The translations under genes were made by a program, and so were the position numbers. Below are positions 54,682 to 64,000 of a stretch of DNA of 64,000 nt, one piece after another. The DNA comes from a bacterium. GTDB lineage: Bacteria; Zhuqueibacterota; Zhuqueibacteria; Residuimicrobiales; Oceaniaggregativiventaceae. The stretch spans positions 1 to 64,000 of the forward strand of contig JAKQNP010000036.1 in the NCBI GenBank assembly GCA_029565675.1, read 5' to 3'. The notes under the pieces are model-generated. The model ran no database searches and was not told the origin of the DNA. It was given only the letters and a program-made list of their open reading frames with translations. Numbering within the stretch: the first letter of the stretch is position 1; each line of letters opens with the position of its first letter.

Positions 54682-55941
54682 ATGTCACAAAACAGCGTTT
54701 TCGAGATGGCGCTCGAGCAACTCGGCGATGCTGCCAAGCGTTTGAAATTGGATTCCAGCATCCAGCGCGTGCTCAGCCATCCAGAACGCGAGCTGACAGT
54801 CGCCTGTCCGGTGGTGATGGACGATGGCCGGATCGAAGTGTTTACCGGGCATCGCGTCCAGCACTCCAGTGCTCGCGGTCCGTGCAAAGGCGGAATCCGT
54901 TTTCACCAAAATGTCGATATCGATGAAGTGCGTGCGCTTGCTATGTGGATGACCTGGAAATGCGCTGTGGTCAATATCCCCTATGGCGGTGCCAAAGGCG
55001 GAGTGCAAGTCGATGTGACCAAATTGACCCCCAATGAAATCCGCCGTCTTACCAGGCGTTTCACCGTGGGTATCATGCCAATCATAGGCCCGCACAGCGA
55101 TATTCCAGCACCAGATGTCAACACCAATGCCGAGACCATGGGCTGGATTATGGACACAGTGAGCATGTTTCAGGGCAGCACGGTTCTCGATATCGTCACC
55201 GGCAAATCGATCGATCTCGGAGGTTCGCTGGGACGTCGGGAAGCGACCGGCCGCGGGGTGATGTTCAATACCCTGGAACTGCTCAAACGCGAAAAACGGG
55301 ATCCCAAAAAGACCACTGTTGCTGTGCAGGGATTTGGCAACGTGGGATCGGTCAGCGCCGACTTGCTGAACAAGGAAGGCTGCCGTGTTTTGGCGGTCAG
55401 CGACGTCAGCAGTGCCTATTATTGCGAAAAAGGCTTGCCTATCGCCGATATGATCCAATATTGCAGCACATCCAAAAACCATCTCCTGGAAGGATTCACC
55501 GCCCCTGGAGTGAGCAAAATCGGCATGGACGAACTGCTGGAACTCGACGTGAATGTTTTGATTCCCGCAGCGCTCGAAAAACAGATCACGCCCAAGAACG
55601 CCGATCGCATTAGGGCCGAGTACATCGTCGAAGGCGCCAATGGACCAACCATGCCGGAAGCTGAACGTCTGTTGCTTAAAAAAGGTAAAATCATCGTTCC
55701 GGATATTTTGGCCAACAGTGGCGGTGTGGTGGTATCCTATTTCGAATGGGTGCAAAGCATTCAGTCGTTCTTCTGGGATGAAGAAGAGGTCAATCGCAAC
55801 CTCCAAAGGGTGATTGTCAGCAGTTTTGATGCGGTCTGGAAAATGCACGAAAAAGAATCTACAGATATGCGCAACGCCGCGATGATGATCGCCGTCGGAC
55901 GTGTTGCACAAGCAATCAAACAGCGCGGTATTTTTCCATGA
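54682..55941 (+). CDS. gdhA: Glutamate dehydrogenase
   Basis: A 419-residue enzyme interconverting glutamate and 2-oxoglutarate plus ammonia with NAD(P). KGGIRFHQNVDIDEVRALA holds the catalytic lysine region, CAVVNIPYGGAKGGV the second lysine, and VAVQGFGNVGSVSADLL the nucleotide-binding fold. VNTNAETMGWIMD is also conserved. The length fits the hexameric bacterial and archaeal type. It has its own promoter-like region and terminator, so it is a single-gene unit. Confidence 0.95.
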   Translation: MSQNSVFEMALEQLGDAAKRLKLDSSIQRVLSHPERELTVACPVVMDDGRIEVFTGHRVQHSSARGPCKGGIRFHQNVDIDEVRALAMWMTWKCAVVNIPYGGAKGGVQVDVTKLTPNEIRRLTRRFTVGIMPIIGPHSDIPAPDVNTNAETMGWIMDTVSMFQGSTVLDIVTGKSIDLGGSLGRREATGRGVMFNTLELLKREKRDPKKTTVAVQGFGNVGSVSADLLNKEGCRVLAVSDVSSAYYCEKGLPIADMIQYCSTSKNHLLEGFTAPGVSKIGMDELLELDVNVLIPAALEKQITPKNADRIRAEYIVEGANGPTMPEAERLLLKKGKIIVPDILANSGGVVVSYFEWVQSIQSFFWDEEEVNRNLQRVIVSSFDAVWKMHEKESTDMRNAAMMIAVGRVAQAIKQRGIFP

Positions 55942-55969
55942 TCTCTGTCCTGCAATTGCGTTGATCACT

Positions 55970-56005
55970 GCCTGCAGCACCACCTACCGCTGCAGGCTTT
56001 TTTTT
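55970..56005 (+). terminator. Terminator after gdhA
   Basis: GCCTGCAG and CTGCAGGC make an 8-bp stem around a 12-base loop, followed by eight T. Confidence 0.88.
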
Positions 56006-56158
56006 CTCTCCCTTAACCGCATGGCTGGCTGCAAATCTCTGATAATCGACGTGTCCAGATTTTCAACGTTAAATGCGCTTGATACCTTGCACCACATTTT
56101 CGCTTGATTTTCGCTTTCAGATTGTAGATATTGATAAATGTATTGAGGGAATTCCGCG

Positions 56159-56683
56159 ATGGGCAAAATTCGCATGCCTGACCCCGTTTGTCGCATTGCA
56201 GCAATCTGTCATCGCCCTGATGCTCCGGTTGATCGTCTCGAAGATGAATTGCAAAACCTGTTCGGCGCGATCCTGCACAAAAGCGATACGCTTCTTTTTG
56301 ATCACACCGATTACTATCAGAAGGAGATGGGCGATCAGTTGCGAAAGTATTTTGTTTCTTTTGCCGATTTCATCGATCCCAACGAATTGGCAGAAAGCAA
56401 ATGCCAGACCAATCGGCTGGAAGAGAGTTGGCAAAAGGAAAAACGACGAACTGTTAATCTCGACCCGGGATACGTCGAACTGCCCAAGTTGGTTCTTGCC
56501 AGCAGCAAAAATTTTGCGCATCGCATCTATATTGGCCAAGGAATCTATGGCGATGTGCAACTGGTCTGGAGACAAGGGCGATTTGTTGGCAACAATTGGA
56601 CTTACCCCGATTATTTGGAACCCATGACGCTGCATTTTTTTACCGGCGTTCGCGAATATCTGCACCAGATGCTCATGGAGTGA
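56159..56683 (+). CDS. DUF4416 family protein
   Basis: A 174-residue protein matching DUF4416. TLLFDHTDYYQKEMGDQL, GYVELPKLVLASSKNF, HRIYIGQGIYGDVQL and WTYPDYLEPMTLHFF are family hallmarks. The function is unknown. The family occurs mainly in anaerobes and is usually close to purine or housekeeping genes. It is followed after one base by purM, so it is co-translated. The start at 56159 is the first ATG with reasonable sequence after it. Confidence 0.78.
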   Translation: MGKIRMPDPVCRIAAICHRPDAPVDRLEDELQNLFGAILHKSDTLLFDHTDYYQKEMGDQLRKYFVSFADFIDPNELAESKCQTNRLEESWQKEKRRTVNLDPGYVELPKLVLASSKNFAHRIYIGQGIYGDVQLVWRQGRFVGNNWTYPDYLEPMTLHFFTGVREYLHQMLME

Positions 56684-56687
56684 TGTG

Positions 56688-57707
56688 ATGGCGATCAGCT
56701 ATGAGGATGCGGGAGTCAGTTTGCAGGCAGCAGATGACTCAACCAAAAGAATTTCCGCTTTGGCAAAAACCACGTTCGGTCCACAAGTTCTCAAAGATAT
56801 CGGCCTGTTTGCCGGATTCTATCAGCCAGAGTGGCAGAAATATCAAACACCAGTGCTGGTTTCCAGCATCGATGGGGTAGGGACAAAGCTCAAGATTGCC
56901 TTTCTCCTCAATCGACATCATACCGTTGGACAGGACTTGGTGAACCACTGTGTCAATGATATTATGACTTCTGGTGCCGATCCGCTCTTTTTCCTGGATT
57001 ATATCGGCGCACAAAAACTGCATCCGGATATTGCCGAAAAGATTATCGCCGGCATGGCGCAAGCTTGCCGTGAAAACAAATGCGCATTGATCGGCGGCGA
57101 AACCGCTGAAATGCCAGGCTTCTACCAGACCGGCGAATATGATCTGGCGGGCTGCATCATCGGCATAGTCGACAAAGATCAAGTTATCGACGGCAGCCGA
57201 ATTGCCGTAGGCGATCACTTGATTGCCCTTTCTTCAAACGGATTCCATACCAATGGTTATTCGCTGGTACGTAAAGTATTACTTGAAGTTCAAAAAGTCG
57301 ACTTGCGCCGGGAAGTGAAAGAGTTGCGCGGCAGCTGGGGCGATATTTTGTTGAAAGTTCATCGCAGCTATCGGCAAGCCATTTCCGCGGTGCGGGATTT
57401 GCAAGGCTTGGTGGGAATCAGCCATATCACCGGCGGCGGAATCGTGGGCAACACGCGCCGATTGTTGCGTCCAGGATTGGAACTCGCAATCGACTGGACA
57501 GCATGGGAGTGGTTGCCGGAATTCCGGTTGCTGCAAAAACTCGGCGATATTGCTGACGAGGAGATGCGTCAGGTGTTCAATCTAGGGATCGGGTTGGTTT
57601 TGATCGTTCAACCCGATGAAACCAAAAGTGTCATCAATCGGCTGGTTGCTCTGCATGAACAACCAATGATTATCGGACAGGTCATCGAACAGGCTCAGGC
57701 TAAATGA
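56688..57707 (+). CDS. purM: Phosphoribosylformylglycinamidine cyclo-ligase
   Basis: A 339-residue purine biosynthesis enzyme that closes the imidazole ring of AIR using ATP. SSIDGVGTKLKIAF, VNDIMTSGADPLFFLDY, ALIGGETAEMPGFY and GVGDHLIALSSNG-like sequence are typical. HITGGGIVGNTRRLL is the C-terminal motif. ATG 56688 is preferred over GTG 56685. It overlaps gpsA by four bases. Confidence 0.94.
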   Translation: MAISYEDAGVSLQAADDSTKRISALAKTTFGPQVLKDIGLFAGFYQPEWQKYQTPVLVSSIDGVGTKLKIAFLLNRHHTVGQDLVNHCVNDIMTSGADPLFFLDYIGAQKLHPDIAEKIIAGMAQACRENKCALIGGETAEMPGFYQTGEYDLAGCIIGIVDKDQVIDGSRIAVGDHLIALSSNGFHTNGYSLVRKVLLEVQKVDLRREVKELRGSWGDILLKVHRSYRQAISAVRDLQGLVGISHITGGGIVGNTRRLLRPGLELAIDWTAWEWLPEFRLLQKLGDIADEEMRQVFNLGIGLVLIVQPDETKSVINRLVALHEQPMIIGQVIEQAQAK

Positions 57708-58729
57708 ACTCATTTTTGCCGAACAAAAACGTGACCGTTCTTGGAGCAGGGAGTTGGGGTATCACTTTAGCGGTCTATCTCGACCGTCTAGGCTATCAGA
57801 CCACGTTATGGGAATTCGACTGCCAGGCAGCAGACAGCCTGGCTAGCGAACGCATTCGGGCAGCCATCTTGCCGGGAATCTCGATTCCGGAGACTGTCCT
57901 GATCACCTCTGATCTGCAAGCCAGCCTGACAAATTGCGAACTGGCGTTTTTGGTTTTGCCTTCTCATGCAGCTCGCACGGTGCTGCAAAAAATCGCCACA
58001 TTGCCGATTTCCAGAAATTTTTATCTGGTCAGCTGCATCAAAGGCATTGAAAATGGCTCTCTGCTGCGAATGACGGAATTGGTTCGGCTCTGTATTCCCA
58101 GCTTTTCGCCGACAAAATTGGCTGTTCTTTCCGGCCCAAGCCATGCCGAGGAAGTCAGTCGAAATATTCCGACAGCTGTTGTCATTGCTTCTGAAAGTTT
58201 GCATACAGCCGAGCAGCTGCAGGAAGCATTGGCCAGTCAAATGTTTCGTCTTTACACCAGTCCGGATGTCATTGGTGTGGAATTGGGTGGTTCGCTGAAA
58301 AATGTCATCGCCATAGCCGCCGGCATTTGCGATGGAGCAGGTTTTGGGGACAACACCAAGGCGGCTTTGCAGCCCCGCGGCTTGGCGGAAATCACGCGTC
58401 TCGGCAAAGCCATGGGGGCTGAAGCGGTGACTTTTTCCGGACTTTCCGGGATGGGAGATCTCATCGTCACCTGCATGAGCCGACATAGTCGCAATCGCTA
58501 TGTCGGCGAACAGATTGGCAAGGGTTTGAAACTGCCGCAGGTTCTGCAATCCATGTCAATGGTTGCCGAAGGTGTTCGTACCTGTAGATCCGCCGTGCAG
58601 TTGGCCAAAAAGTATCGCGTGGAGATGCCGATTTGTCGTGAAGTCTATCACGTTTTGTTTGAGGGCAAATCGCCGAGCGCCGCAGTCGGATCGTTGATGA
58701 CGCGCACAGCACGACCCGAAGCGGATTGA
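57704..58729 (+). CDS. gpsA: NAD(P)-dependent glycerol-3-phosphate dehydrogenase
   Basis: A 341-residue enzyme making sn-glycerol 3-phosphate for phospholipids from dihydroxyacetone phosphate. VTVLGAGSWGITLAVYLD is the nucleotide site. VLSGPSHAEEV, VELGGSLKNVIAIAAGICDG with the catalytic lysine, and TFSGLSGMGDLIVTC are hallmarks. It is translated through the ATGA overlap with purM. Confidence 0.95.
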   Translation: MNSFLPNKNVTVLGAGSWGITLAVYLDRLGYQTTLWEFDCQAADSLASERIRAAILPGISIPETVLITSDLQASLTNCELAFLVLPSHAARTVLQKIATLPISRNFYLVSCIKGIENGSLLRMTELVRLCIPSFSPTKLAVLSGPSHAEEVSRNIPTAVVIASESLHTAEQLQEALASQMFRLYTSPDVIGVELGGSLKNVIAIAAGICDGAGFGDNTKAALQPRGLAEITRLGKAMGAEAVTFSGLSGMGDLIVTCMSRHSRNRYVGEQIGKGLKLPQVLQSMSMVAEGVRTCRSAVQLAKKYRVEMPICREVYHVLFEGKSPSAAVGSLMTRTARPEAD

Positions 58730-58907
58730 TTCTCCTGATTTATCGTTTTGCCCTGCAACGAGGTCAGGCCCCGCTGCCACAAATGTTCAGCCAGAAGCGA
58801 TGCGCTATAGAGACCGACGCAAAGCCAAAGAGCACAAAGTATGAGCTGTTCAGCTGGGCTCGAATTCTATTGCAACAGAACCTGAATGAAAAAACGGAGG
58901 ATGAACC

Positions 58908-59744
58908 ATGTTTAAAAACATCCTGCTCGCCGTTGACGGATCCAATTATTCCGATACCGTGATCGCTCATGGTATCGAATTGGCCAAAGCATTTAAAAGC
59001 CATATATCGGTTTTGACGGTCTCGGATATCCGCATATTCGAGTGGGCAAGCGCCATTGGTGCCGATGGTTTTGTACCGGTCATTCCAACTGGCATCTACA
59101 AAGAGGAATCCAGCCGTTTGCTCGATGAAAAATCGGATAAGATACTGGCCAAAACCGCCCATCTACTGGAAAAAGAAAATCTCGCTTTTGAAACCTCCAA
59201 AGTGGTTGGCGCACCTGTTGATGCCATTCTGGAGCATTCCTTAACGGCTGATCTGGTGATTATGGGAAAGCGCGGTGAATACGAAAGATGGGACAACAAG
59301 GCTCTTGGCGCGACCGTCGAATCAGTCGGCCGCTCGATTCGCAAACCTTTAATCGTCAGCAAAAGAACTTTTCAACCGATCCGCCGAGTTTTGATAGCCT
59401 ATGATGGTTCGGATCACGCCAACCGCGCTTTGCAATACGCCGGCCACATCGCGGAGGCGTTGTGCGCTCAGATCCATATCCTGGTGGTGACTGATGACCG
59501 CGAGCTGGGAGAACATTTTGCCAAAGAAGCTGAAAACTACCTGATCAACTACCAAGTCACTTTGCAAACCACCATCCAGGAAGGCAGCCCGGACAAAGTC
59601 ATTTGCGAAATAGCGGCGAATGAGAAAGTAGACTTGATCGCAATCGGTGCATATGGCCGATCGCGAATCAAAGAGACCATTTTGGGCAGCACGACAGAAC
59701 ATATCCTGCGATTATCGACCTGTCCGGTTTTGTTGGCAAGGTGA
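58908..59744 (+). CDS. Tandem UspA universal stress protein
   Basis: A 278-residue protein made of two Usp domains. Domain 1 (1-140) begins [18 protein letters not shown] and ends [20 protein letters not shown]. Domain 2 (150-278) begins [19 protein letters not shown] and ends [20 protein letters not shown], with the ATP-binding GxxGx9G(S/T). Domain 1 has a changed glycine pattern, so perhaps only domain 2 binds nucleotide. Likely a stress regulator in the cytoplasm. Confidence 0.88.
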   Translation: MFKNILLAVDGSNYSDTVIAHGIELAKAFKSHISVLTVSDIRIFEWASAIGADGFVPVIPTGIYKEESSRLLDEKSDKILAKTAHLLEKENLAFETSKVVGAPVDAILEHSLTADLVIMGKRGEYERWDNKALGATVESVGRSIRKPLIVSKRTFQPIRRVLIAYDGSDHANRALQYAGHIAEALCAQIHILVVTDDRELGEHFAKEAENYLINYQVTLQTTIQEGSPDKVICEIAANEKVDLIAIGAYGRSRIKETILGSTTEHILRLSTCPVLLAR

Positions 59745-59767
59745 TGAAGAAAAAGAAAGGACTCTCC

Positions 59768-61063
59768 ATGGCCCCAAGGACCACGATTGCTGAAATTTCC
59801 CGCTACGACGGACAAACCGTGACTCTGTCCGGCTGGCTTTACAACAAAACCCACAAAGGCAAATTGATCTTTATGATGCTCCGCGACGGCACCGGTTTTA
59901 TTCAAGCGGTGATCTTTAAAGACAATTTTACCGAAACCTTCTTTGAGGAGCTGCAACGCCTGCCGCAAGAATCCTCGATCAAAGTTACCGGTCAGGTGCG
60001 AGCGGACAAACGCGCGCGCGGCGGCTATGAACTGCAAGCATCGGAAGTTGACGTCGTCCAGATGGCGCAGGAATATCCCATCAGCCCGAAAGAGCATGGC
60101 ATCGACTTTTTAATGGATCAGCGTCATCTTTGGCTGCGTTCCAGTAAACCACATGCCATTCTGAAAGTTCGACATCAGGTCATTGCTGCATGTCGCGAAT
60201 ATTTTAACAATTTGGGTTTCCTGCTTTTGGACGCCCCAATCTTTACGCCAGCCGCCTGCGAAGGCACGACAACCCTTTTTGAAACCGATTATTTTGACGA
60301 CAAAGCCTATTTAACCCAGAGCGGACAGCTCTATATGGAAGCAGGCGCCATGGCTTTTGGCAAAGTATATTGTTTGGGCCCCACATTCCGTGCCGAAAAA
60401 AGCAAGACGCGCCGCCACTTGACCGAATTCTGGATGATCGAGCCGGAGGTCGCCTATTGCGATCTGGATCAGGATATGGATCTGGCTGAAGGGATGATTC
60501 TGCACATCCTCGAGCAGGTGCTGCAAAAAAACCGCGATGAACTCGAACTCCTCGAGCGCGATATCAGCAAACTGGAAATCATCAAACGACCCTTCCCGCG
60601 CATCACATATGATGAAGCCGTCCAGATTTTGGCGAAATCGGGCAACGAATTTGTCTATGGCAACGATTTTGGCGCCCCGGATGAAACGGTGATCTCTGAA
60701 AAGTACACTTCGCCAATCATGGTGACGAGATATCCTGCCAGTGTCAAAGCCTTTTATATGAAGAATGATCCAGACGACCCCCAAAAAGCGCTCTGTGTCG
60801 ACATGCTGGCGCCGGAAGGCTATGGCGAAATTATCGGTGGCGGCCAACGCGAAGACGACTATGATACATTGCTGCAAAAGATCAAATCGCATGGTTTGCC
60901 GATCGAACCATTTGAGTGGTATCTGGACTTGCGGCGATATGGCAGCGTGCCGCATGCCGGGTTTGGTCTGGGAATAGAAAGAACTGTTGCCTGGATATGC
61001 GGAATCAAACACGTTCGCGAAGCTATCCCATTCCCGCGAACCATGTCGCGAATTTATCCATGA
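59768..61063 (+). CDS. asnS: Asparaginyl-tRNA synthetase
   Basis: A 431-residue class II synthetase charging tRNA-Asn. The N-terminal OB fold contains [20 protein letters not shown]. Motif 2 is [19 protein letters not shown], and motif 3 is [36 protein letters not shown] and [13 protein letters not shown] are asparaginyl/aspartyl features, with the Asn subgroup favoured by length. ATG 59768 sits six bases after AAAGGA. An upstream start at 59744 would add a lysine-rich stretch. Confidence 0.9.
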   Translation: MAPRTTIAEISRYDGQTVTLSGWLYNKTHKGKLIFMMLRDGTGFIQAVIFKDNFTETFFEELQRLPQESSIKVTGQVRADKRARGGYELQASEVDVVQMAQEYPISPKEHGIDFLMDQRHLWLRSSKPHAILKVRHQVIAACREYFNNLGFLLLDAPIFTPAACEGTTTLFETDYFDDKAYLTQSGQLYMEAGAMAFGKVYCLGPTFRAEKSKTRRHLTEFWMIEPEVAYCDLDQDMDLAEGMILHILEQVLQKNRDELELLERDISKLEIIKRPFPRITYDEAVQILAKSGNEFVYGNDFGAPDETVISEKYTSPIMVTRYPASVKAFYMKNDPDDPQKALCVDMLAPEGYGEIIGGGQREDDYDTLLQKIKSHGLPIEPFEWYLDLRRYGSVPHAGFGLGIERTVAWICGIKHVREAIPFPRTMSRIYP

Positions 61064-61073
61064 GGATAACTGC

Positions 61074-61349
61074 ATGAACTCCCGTGCTGTTGTCGTTGTA
61101 TCTGGTCGAGTGCAGGGGGTAGGTTACCGCTATTTTGCTCTGCACCAGGCCCGTTTGTACGAATTGGTAGGAACGGTCAGAAACCAGAACGATGGATCGG
61201 TTTGCGTGACAGTTGAAGGAAAGCGCGAAACCCTTGAAATCTATTTGCAAAAACTAAAAGAGGGTCCGAAATTTGCTCAAGTCGTTGATATCGCGGTTGA
61301 TTGGCAACACGCAACCGGCGAATTTAAGGACTTTGCAGTTCGAATTTGA
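61074..61349 (+). CDS. acyP: Acylphosphatase
   Basis: A 91-residue enzyme hydrolysing acyl phosphates. GRVQGVGYRYFAL carries the catalytic arginine, and GTVRNQNDGSVCVTVEG the catalytic asparagine. GAGGATAACTGC lies ahead of the ATG. It lies 10 bases after asnS and 13 before apt, within one operon. Confidence 0.92.
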   Translation: MNSRAVVVVSGRVQGVGYRYFALHQARLYELVGTVRNQNDGSVCVTVEGKRETLEIYLQKLKEGPKFAQVVDIAVDWQHATGEFKDFAVRI

Positions 61350-61362
61350 TCAAGAGGCGAAC

Positions 61363-61890
61363 ATGACCAATCTCAGTTCACTGATTCGCAATGTCCCCGA
61401 TTTCCCCAAACCGGGTATCCAATTCAAGGACATCACCACTCTGATCCAGGATGCGCGCGGTTTTCATCAGGCGATCGACCAAATGGTGGCTGTGTATGCC
61501 GGAGAAAAAATCAATTGTCTTGTCGGCGTCGAAGCACGTGGCTTCATCTTTGCATCGGCAATGGCTTGGCAGATGGGAGTGGGGATGGCTCTGGTTCGCA
61601 AACCCGGCAAACTTCCGGCTGCAACCTTATCAGAGAGTTTTTCATTGGAATACGGCCAAGATGCGCTTGAAATACACAGTGATGCCCTGGCGGCAAACAG
61701 CAAAGTGGTGATTGTCGACGATTTATTGGCGACCGGCGGCACCATGCTGGCTGCAGTTCGCCTGGTTGAACGTTTGCAGGCAAAGGTGGTCGGCTGTTCA
61801 TTTCTGATAGAATTGGATAGGTTGGGTGGGCGCCAAGTCCTGCAAGGCTATCGTGTCGAATCGCTGCTGCATTATTTCGACTCTGAATGA
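61363..61890 (+). CDS. apt: Adenine phosphoribosyltransferase
   Basis: A 175-residue purine salvage enzyme making AMP from adenine and PRPP. FPKPGIQFKDITTLIQDA is the N-terminal signature, VGVEARGFIFASAMA is the adenine site, and VVIVDDLLATGGTMLAAVRL the PRPP loop. AGAGGCGAAC precedes the ATG. Confidence 0.95.
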   Translation: MTNLSSLIRNVPDFPKPGIQFKDITTLIQDARGFHQAIDQMVAVYAGEKINCLVGVEARGFIFASAMAWQMGVGMALVRKPGKLPAATLSESFSLEYGQDALEIHSDALAANSKVVIVDDLLATGGTMLAAVRLVERLQAKVVGCSFLIELDRLGGRQVLQGYRVESLLHYFDSE

Positions 61891-62256
61891 CACGATGTCC
61901 GGATGGCAAAAACTTTCACCGACGAATTTTTCGCTTAAGGAGATGAAGGCGACCTGGCCTGCTCAATTTTCCGCTATCGGTTTTTGGGGCTGTGTTCGAA
62001 ATCGGTGAGAACAATAATTCTTGATTTTTTATAAATGATTTATTATAATTAAGTAAAATGTTCGCATTGTGTTGTTATATTACGCACTGATTGTTTTATT
62101 TTAAGAACTACTTGAAGCGTTTTTTGACACAGCCAGGTTCAGATCTCGGCAACCAATTTGGCACAGCATGATCGGCGCCATCCGCAAAGGGCATGCATTT
62201 CGATTCGACCGTACTGGATGAAAAATCGATAACCAGTAACGAAACAAGGAGTTGAG
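61891..62256. other. Intergenic region before the second butyrate kinase operon
   Basis: About 365 bases. It is very AT-rich at 62010-62105 (TTTTTTATAAATGATTTATTATAATTAAG), which likely holds the operon promoter. No gene, RNA or repeat recognised. Confidence 0.45.
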
Positions 62257-63348
62257 ATGTCTCGGATACTGGCCATAAACCCCGGGTCAACTTCGACCAA
62301 GATTGCCCTGTATGAAGATGAGACTGAACGCTTTGCGGGCAATTTGCACCATTCTGCACAAGACCTGGGGGTCTATTCACACATTATTGAACAATATCCA
62401 TTTCGGCTGCAAGCCATTCAAAATTTGCTTGAAGAGAGACAGGTTTCTCTCGAGCAAATTGATGCTTTTGTCGGCAGAGGTGGTTTGCTAGAGCCGATCT
62501 GCAGCGGCACCTACCTGGTCGATGAAGAGATGTTGGCTGATTTGCGCGCGGCTGTGCATGGAGAGCATGCTTCGAATCTTGGCGCGCTTTTGGCGTATGA
62601 GATGGCGCAAAGCGTACAAAAATCAGCGTTTATTGTCGATCCGGTCGTGGTGGATGAGCGGCAGGATCTGGCCCGGTTTTCCGGACATCCGGATTTGCCG
62701 CGCCGCAGCATTTTTCATGCGCTCAATCACAAAGCTGTCGGGCGCAAAGCCGCGCTGCAGCTCGGCAAAGCATACCAGGATGTCAATTTGATCATTGCCC
62801 ATCTCGGCGGCGGCATCTCGATCGCCGCACATCAGCGTGGCCGGGTTGTCGACGTCAACAACGCGCTCGATGGTGATGGTCCCTTTTCACCGGAGCGCTC
62901 CGGCTCTTTGCCTGTAGCTGATCTGGTGCGCCTTTGTTTTTCCGGCAAAAAAGACCGTGAAACCATTCTACGGATGATAACCGGACGGGGTGGCGTTGTC
63001 GCCTATACCGGCACCAACAACCTGCAGGAACTTCGCGAACGAATCGCCAAGGGCGATCAGTTTTGCAAAACCGTCTATGAGGCGATGATTTATCAGGTAG
63101 CCAAAGAGATCGGCGCTCAGAGCGTGGTCTTGCAGGGCGATATCGACGCGATCGTTATTACCGGCGGCATTGCCAACGACAGCGTTTTTGTGAATCGTTT
63201 GGCCGAATATTGCCGCCAGCTGGCGCCAATTCTCCTATTCCCGGGCGAAGAAGAGATGCAAGCCTTGGTGTTCGGTGTCCTGCGCGTTTTACGCGGCCAG
63301 GAAGAGGCCAGGCGCTATCAGCCGAAAAGGACGGCTTGCGCATGTTGA
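62257..63348 (+). CDS. buk: Butyrate kinase (copy 2)
   Basis: A 363-residue butyrate kinase. ILAINPGSTSTKIALY, VGRGGLLEPICSGTY, FSGHPDLPRRSIFHALNHKA and IAHLGGGISIAAH all match the first copy at 49026, yet the two differ clearly along their length (for example loops after GGGIS). This suggests different acyl specificity, perhaps isobutyrate or isovalerate in one copy. The C-terminus ends in a basic, cysteine-rich tail. It overlaps the next gene. Confidence 0.9.
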   Translation: MSRILAINPGSTSTKIALYEDETERFAGNLHHSAQDLGVYSHIIEQYPFRLQAIQNLLEERQVSLEQIDAFVGRGGLLEPICSGTYLVDEEMLADLRAAVHGEHASNLGALLAYEMAQSVQKSAFIVDPVVVDERQDLARFSGHPDLPRRSIFHALNHKAVGRKAALQLGKAYQDVNLIIAHLGGGISIAAHQRGRVVDVNNALDGDGPFSPERSGSLPVADLVRLCFSGKKDRETILRMITGRGGVVAYTGTNNLQELRERIAKGDQFCKTVYEAMIYQVAKEIGAQSVVLQGDIDAIVITGGIANDSVFVNRLAEYCRQLAPILLFPGEEEMQALVFGVLRVLRGQEEARRYQPKRTACAC

Positions 63349-64000
63349 ACACCTTCGAAGAAATCCTGGCTGCAGTGCGCGGAAAAGCCAAAAAAACCAT
63401 CGCCATCGCCATGGCAGAGGATGAAGATGTTCTATCAGCGGTTTCGATGGCCAGTGCGGCAGGACTGGCGGATTTTGTTTTGGTCGGCGACAAGCAACAG
63501 ATTATAGCTTGTGGGAGTCGGCAGGGGATCGATGCAGAAAAGTATGACATCGTGCAATCAGACAGCGAACAACAGTCGGTGGTGCGAGCGATCCAACTGG
63601 TTCGAGAACACCTGGCTGATGCGCTGATGAAAGGGAAATGCACGACTGCAACATTATTGAAAGGGGTATTGCACAAAGAGCACGGCTTGCGCAGCGGGAA
63701 TCTTCTTTGCCATTTGGCAGTGTTTGAGACAGTGCATTATCACAAACTGATCTACATGACCGATGCGGCAATGAATATTGCACCTGATCTCCAACAAAAG
63801 GTTATGATTCTTGAAAATGCGGTCACTTTTTTTCGTGCGATCAACGGCACAGATCCAAAAGTCGCCCTGATCGCGGCTATTGAAAAAGTGAATCCAGATG
63901 CCATGCTGTGCACAGAACATGCAGCGATCATTGCGCAAATGGCACAACGCGGTCAGATCCGCCATGCCATGGTTGACGGACCATTTGCGGTCGATAATGC
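63342..64000 (+). CDS. ptb: Phosphate butyryltransferase (copy 2, partial)
   Basis: An open frame from ATG 63342 to the window edge (219 codons, no stop). MLNTFEEILAAVRGKAKKTI, LADALMKGKCTTATLLKGVL, LIYMTDAAMNIAPDL and AMVDGPFAVDNA match phosphate butyryltransferase and parallel the first copy. Start overlaps buk by seven bases. The C-terminal third is beyond the window. Confidence 0.88.
   Translation, partial: MLNTFEEILAAVRGKAKKTIAIAMAEDEDVLSAVSMASAAGLADFVLVGDKQQIIACGSRQGIDAEKYDIVQSDSEQQSVVRAIQLVREHLADALMKGKCTTATLLKGVLHKEHGLRSGNLLCHLAVFETVHYHKLIYMTDAAMNIAPDLQQKVMILENAVTFFRAINGTDPKVALIAAIEKVNPDAMLCTEHAAIIAQMAQRGQIRHAMVDGPFAVDN

Noticed and set aside
54685-55983. A 432-codon open frame antisense to gdhA
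   Set aside because: The same shadow effect. The sense strand is a full-length glutamate dehydrogenase with conserved motifs.
1-64000. CRISPR arrays, rRNA genes, complete insertion sequences
   Set aside because: I saw no regularly spaced direct repeats, no rRNA signature and no transposase reading frame.

Overview
The window appears to contain DNA from two sources. Positions 1 to about 6.4 kb look like a Bacteroidota genome. There is the first codons of an acyl carrier protein, intergenic DNA rich in A and T, no Shine-Dalgarno (SD) sequences ahead of start codons, and frequent GTA and ATA codons. From about 6.5 kb to the end the DNA looks like one anaerobic Gram-negative bacterium. Starts there are mostly preceded by clear SD sequences, GTC and TCG codons are common, lipoprotein signals and an Mla-type lipid transporter imply an outer membrane, and the genes point to fermentation. 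I suspect the FCB or Calditrichota (KSB1) area, but cannot prove it from sequence alone. The change falls inside the tryptophan synthase beta gene (5690-7054), so an assembly chimera is the simplest explanation.

Layout. 0-7 kb: acpP fragment, nucleotidyltransferase, membrane protein, secreted repeat protein, antitoxin/PIN toxin pair, nitronate monooxygenase-like enzyme, trpB. 7-14 kb, all on the minus strand: a secreted pair (toroid-like protein and Asp-box protein), then an operon with a fucose-isomerase-like enzyme, DhaK and DhaL. 13.5-16.4 kb: two small lipoproteins, a nitroreductase, a probably broken small gene and tRNA-Leu(CAA). 16.7-21.6 kb: pgk, GH31 glycosidase, RluA-type pseudouridine synthase and a FabI/FabL-like reductase. 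22-27.8 kb: an acyl-CoA dehydrogenase, ETF-quinone-oxidoreductase-like protein, EtfB and EtfA operon. 28-30.1 kb: an ATPase and TOPRIM (DUF4435) pair that resembles the PARIS anti-phage system. 30.2-33.8 kb: a UROD-family protein, an NtrC-type activator and a receiver-like protein without its phosphorylation site.

The centre of the window (34-49 kb) is a hydrogen locus. It encodes two complete HydABC-type [FeFe]-hydrogenases. Between them lie a histidine kinase fused to a sensory-type [FeFe]-hydrogenase domain, two single-domain response regulators, a REC-PAS-histidine kinase, and a DRTGG / PHP / HATPase trio. This reads as H2 production or electron confurcation together with H2-dependent regulation. 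The second hydrogenase carries its [2Fe-2S] domain as a separate protein, and the matching domain in its HydB has lost all cysteines.

The last part (49-64 kb) has two buk-ptb operons (the second runs off the window), an mlaEFD-type operon, an S4 RNA-binding protein, glutamate dehydrogenase, and a housekeeping series (DUF4416, purM, gpsA, tandem UspA, asnS, acylphosphatase, apt). Reduced ferredoxin and NADH would feed the hydrogenases, acyl-CoA oxidation would use the ETF operon, and the kinase/transferase pairs would recover ATP from butyryl-CoA or branched acyl-CoA.
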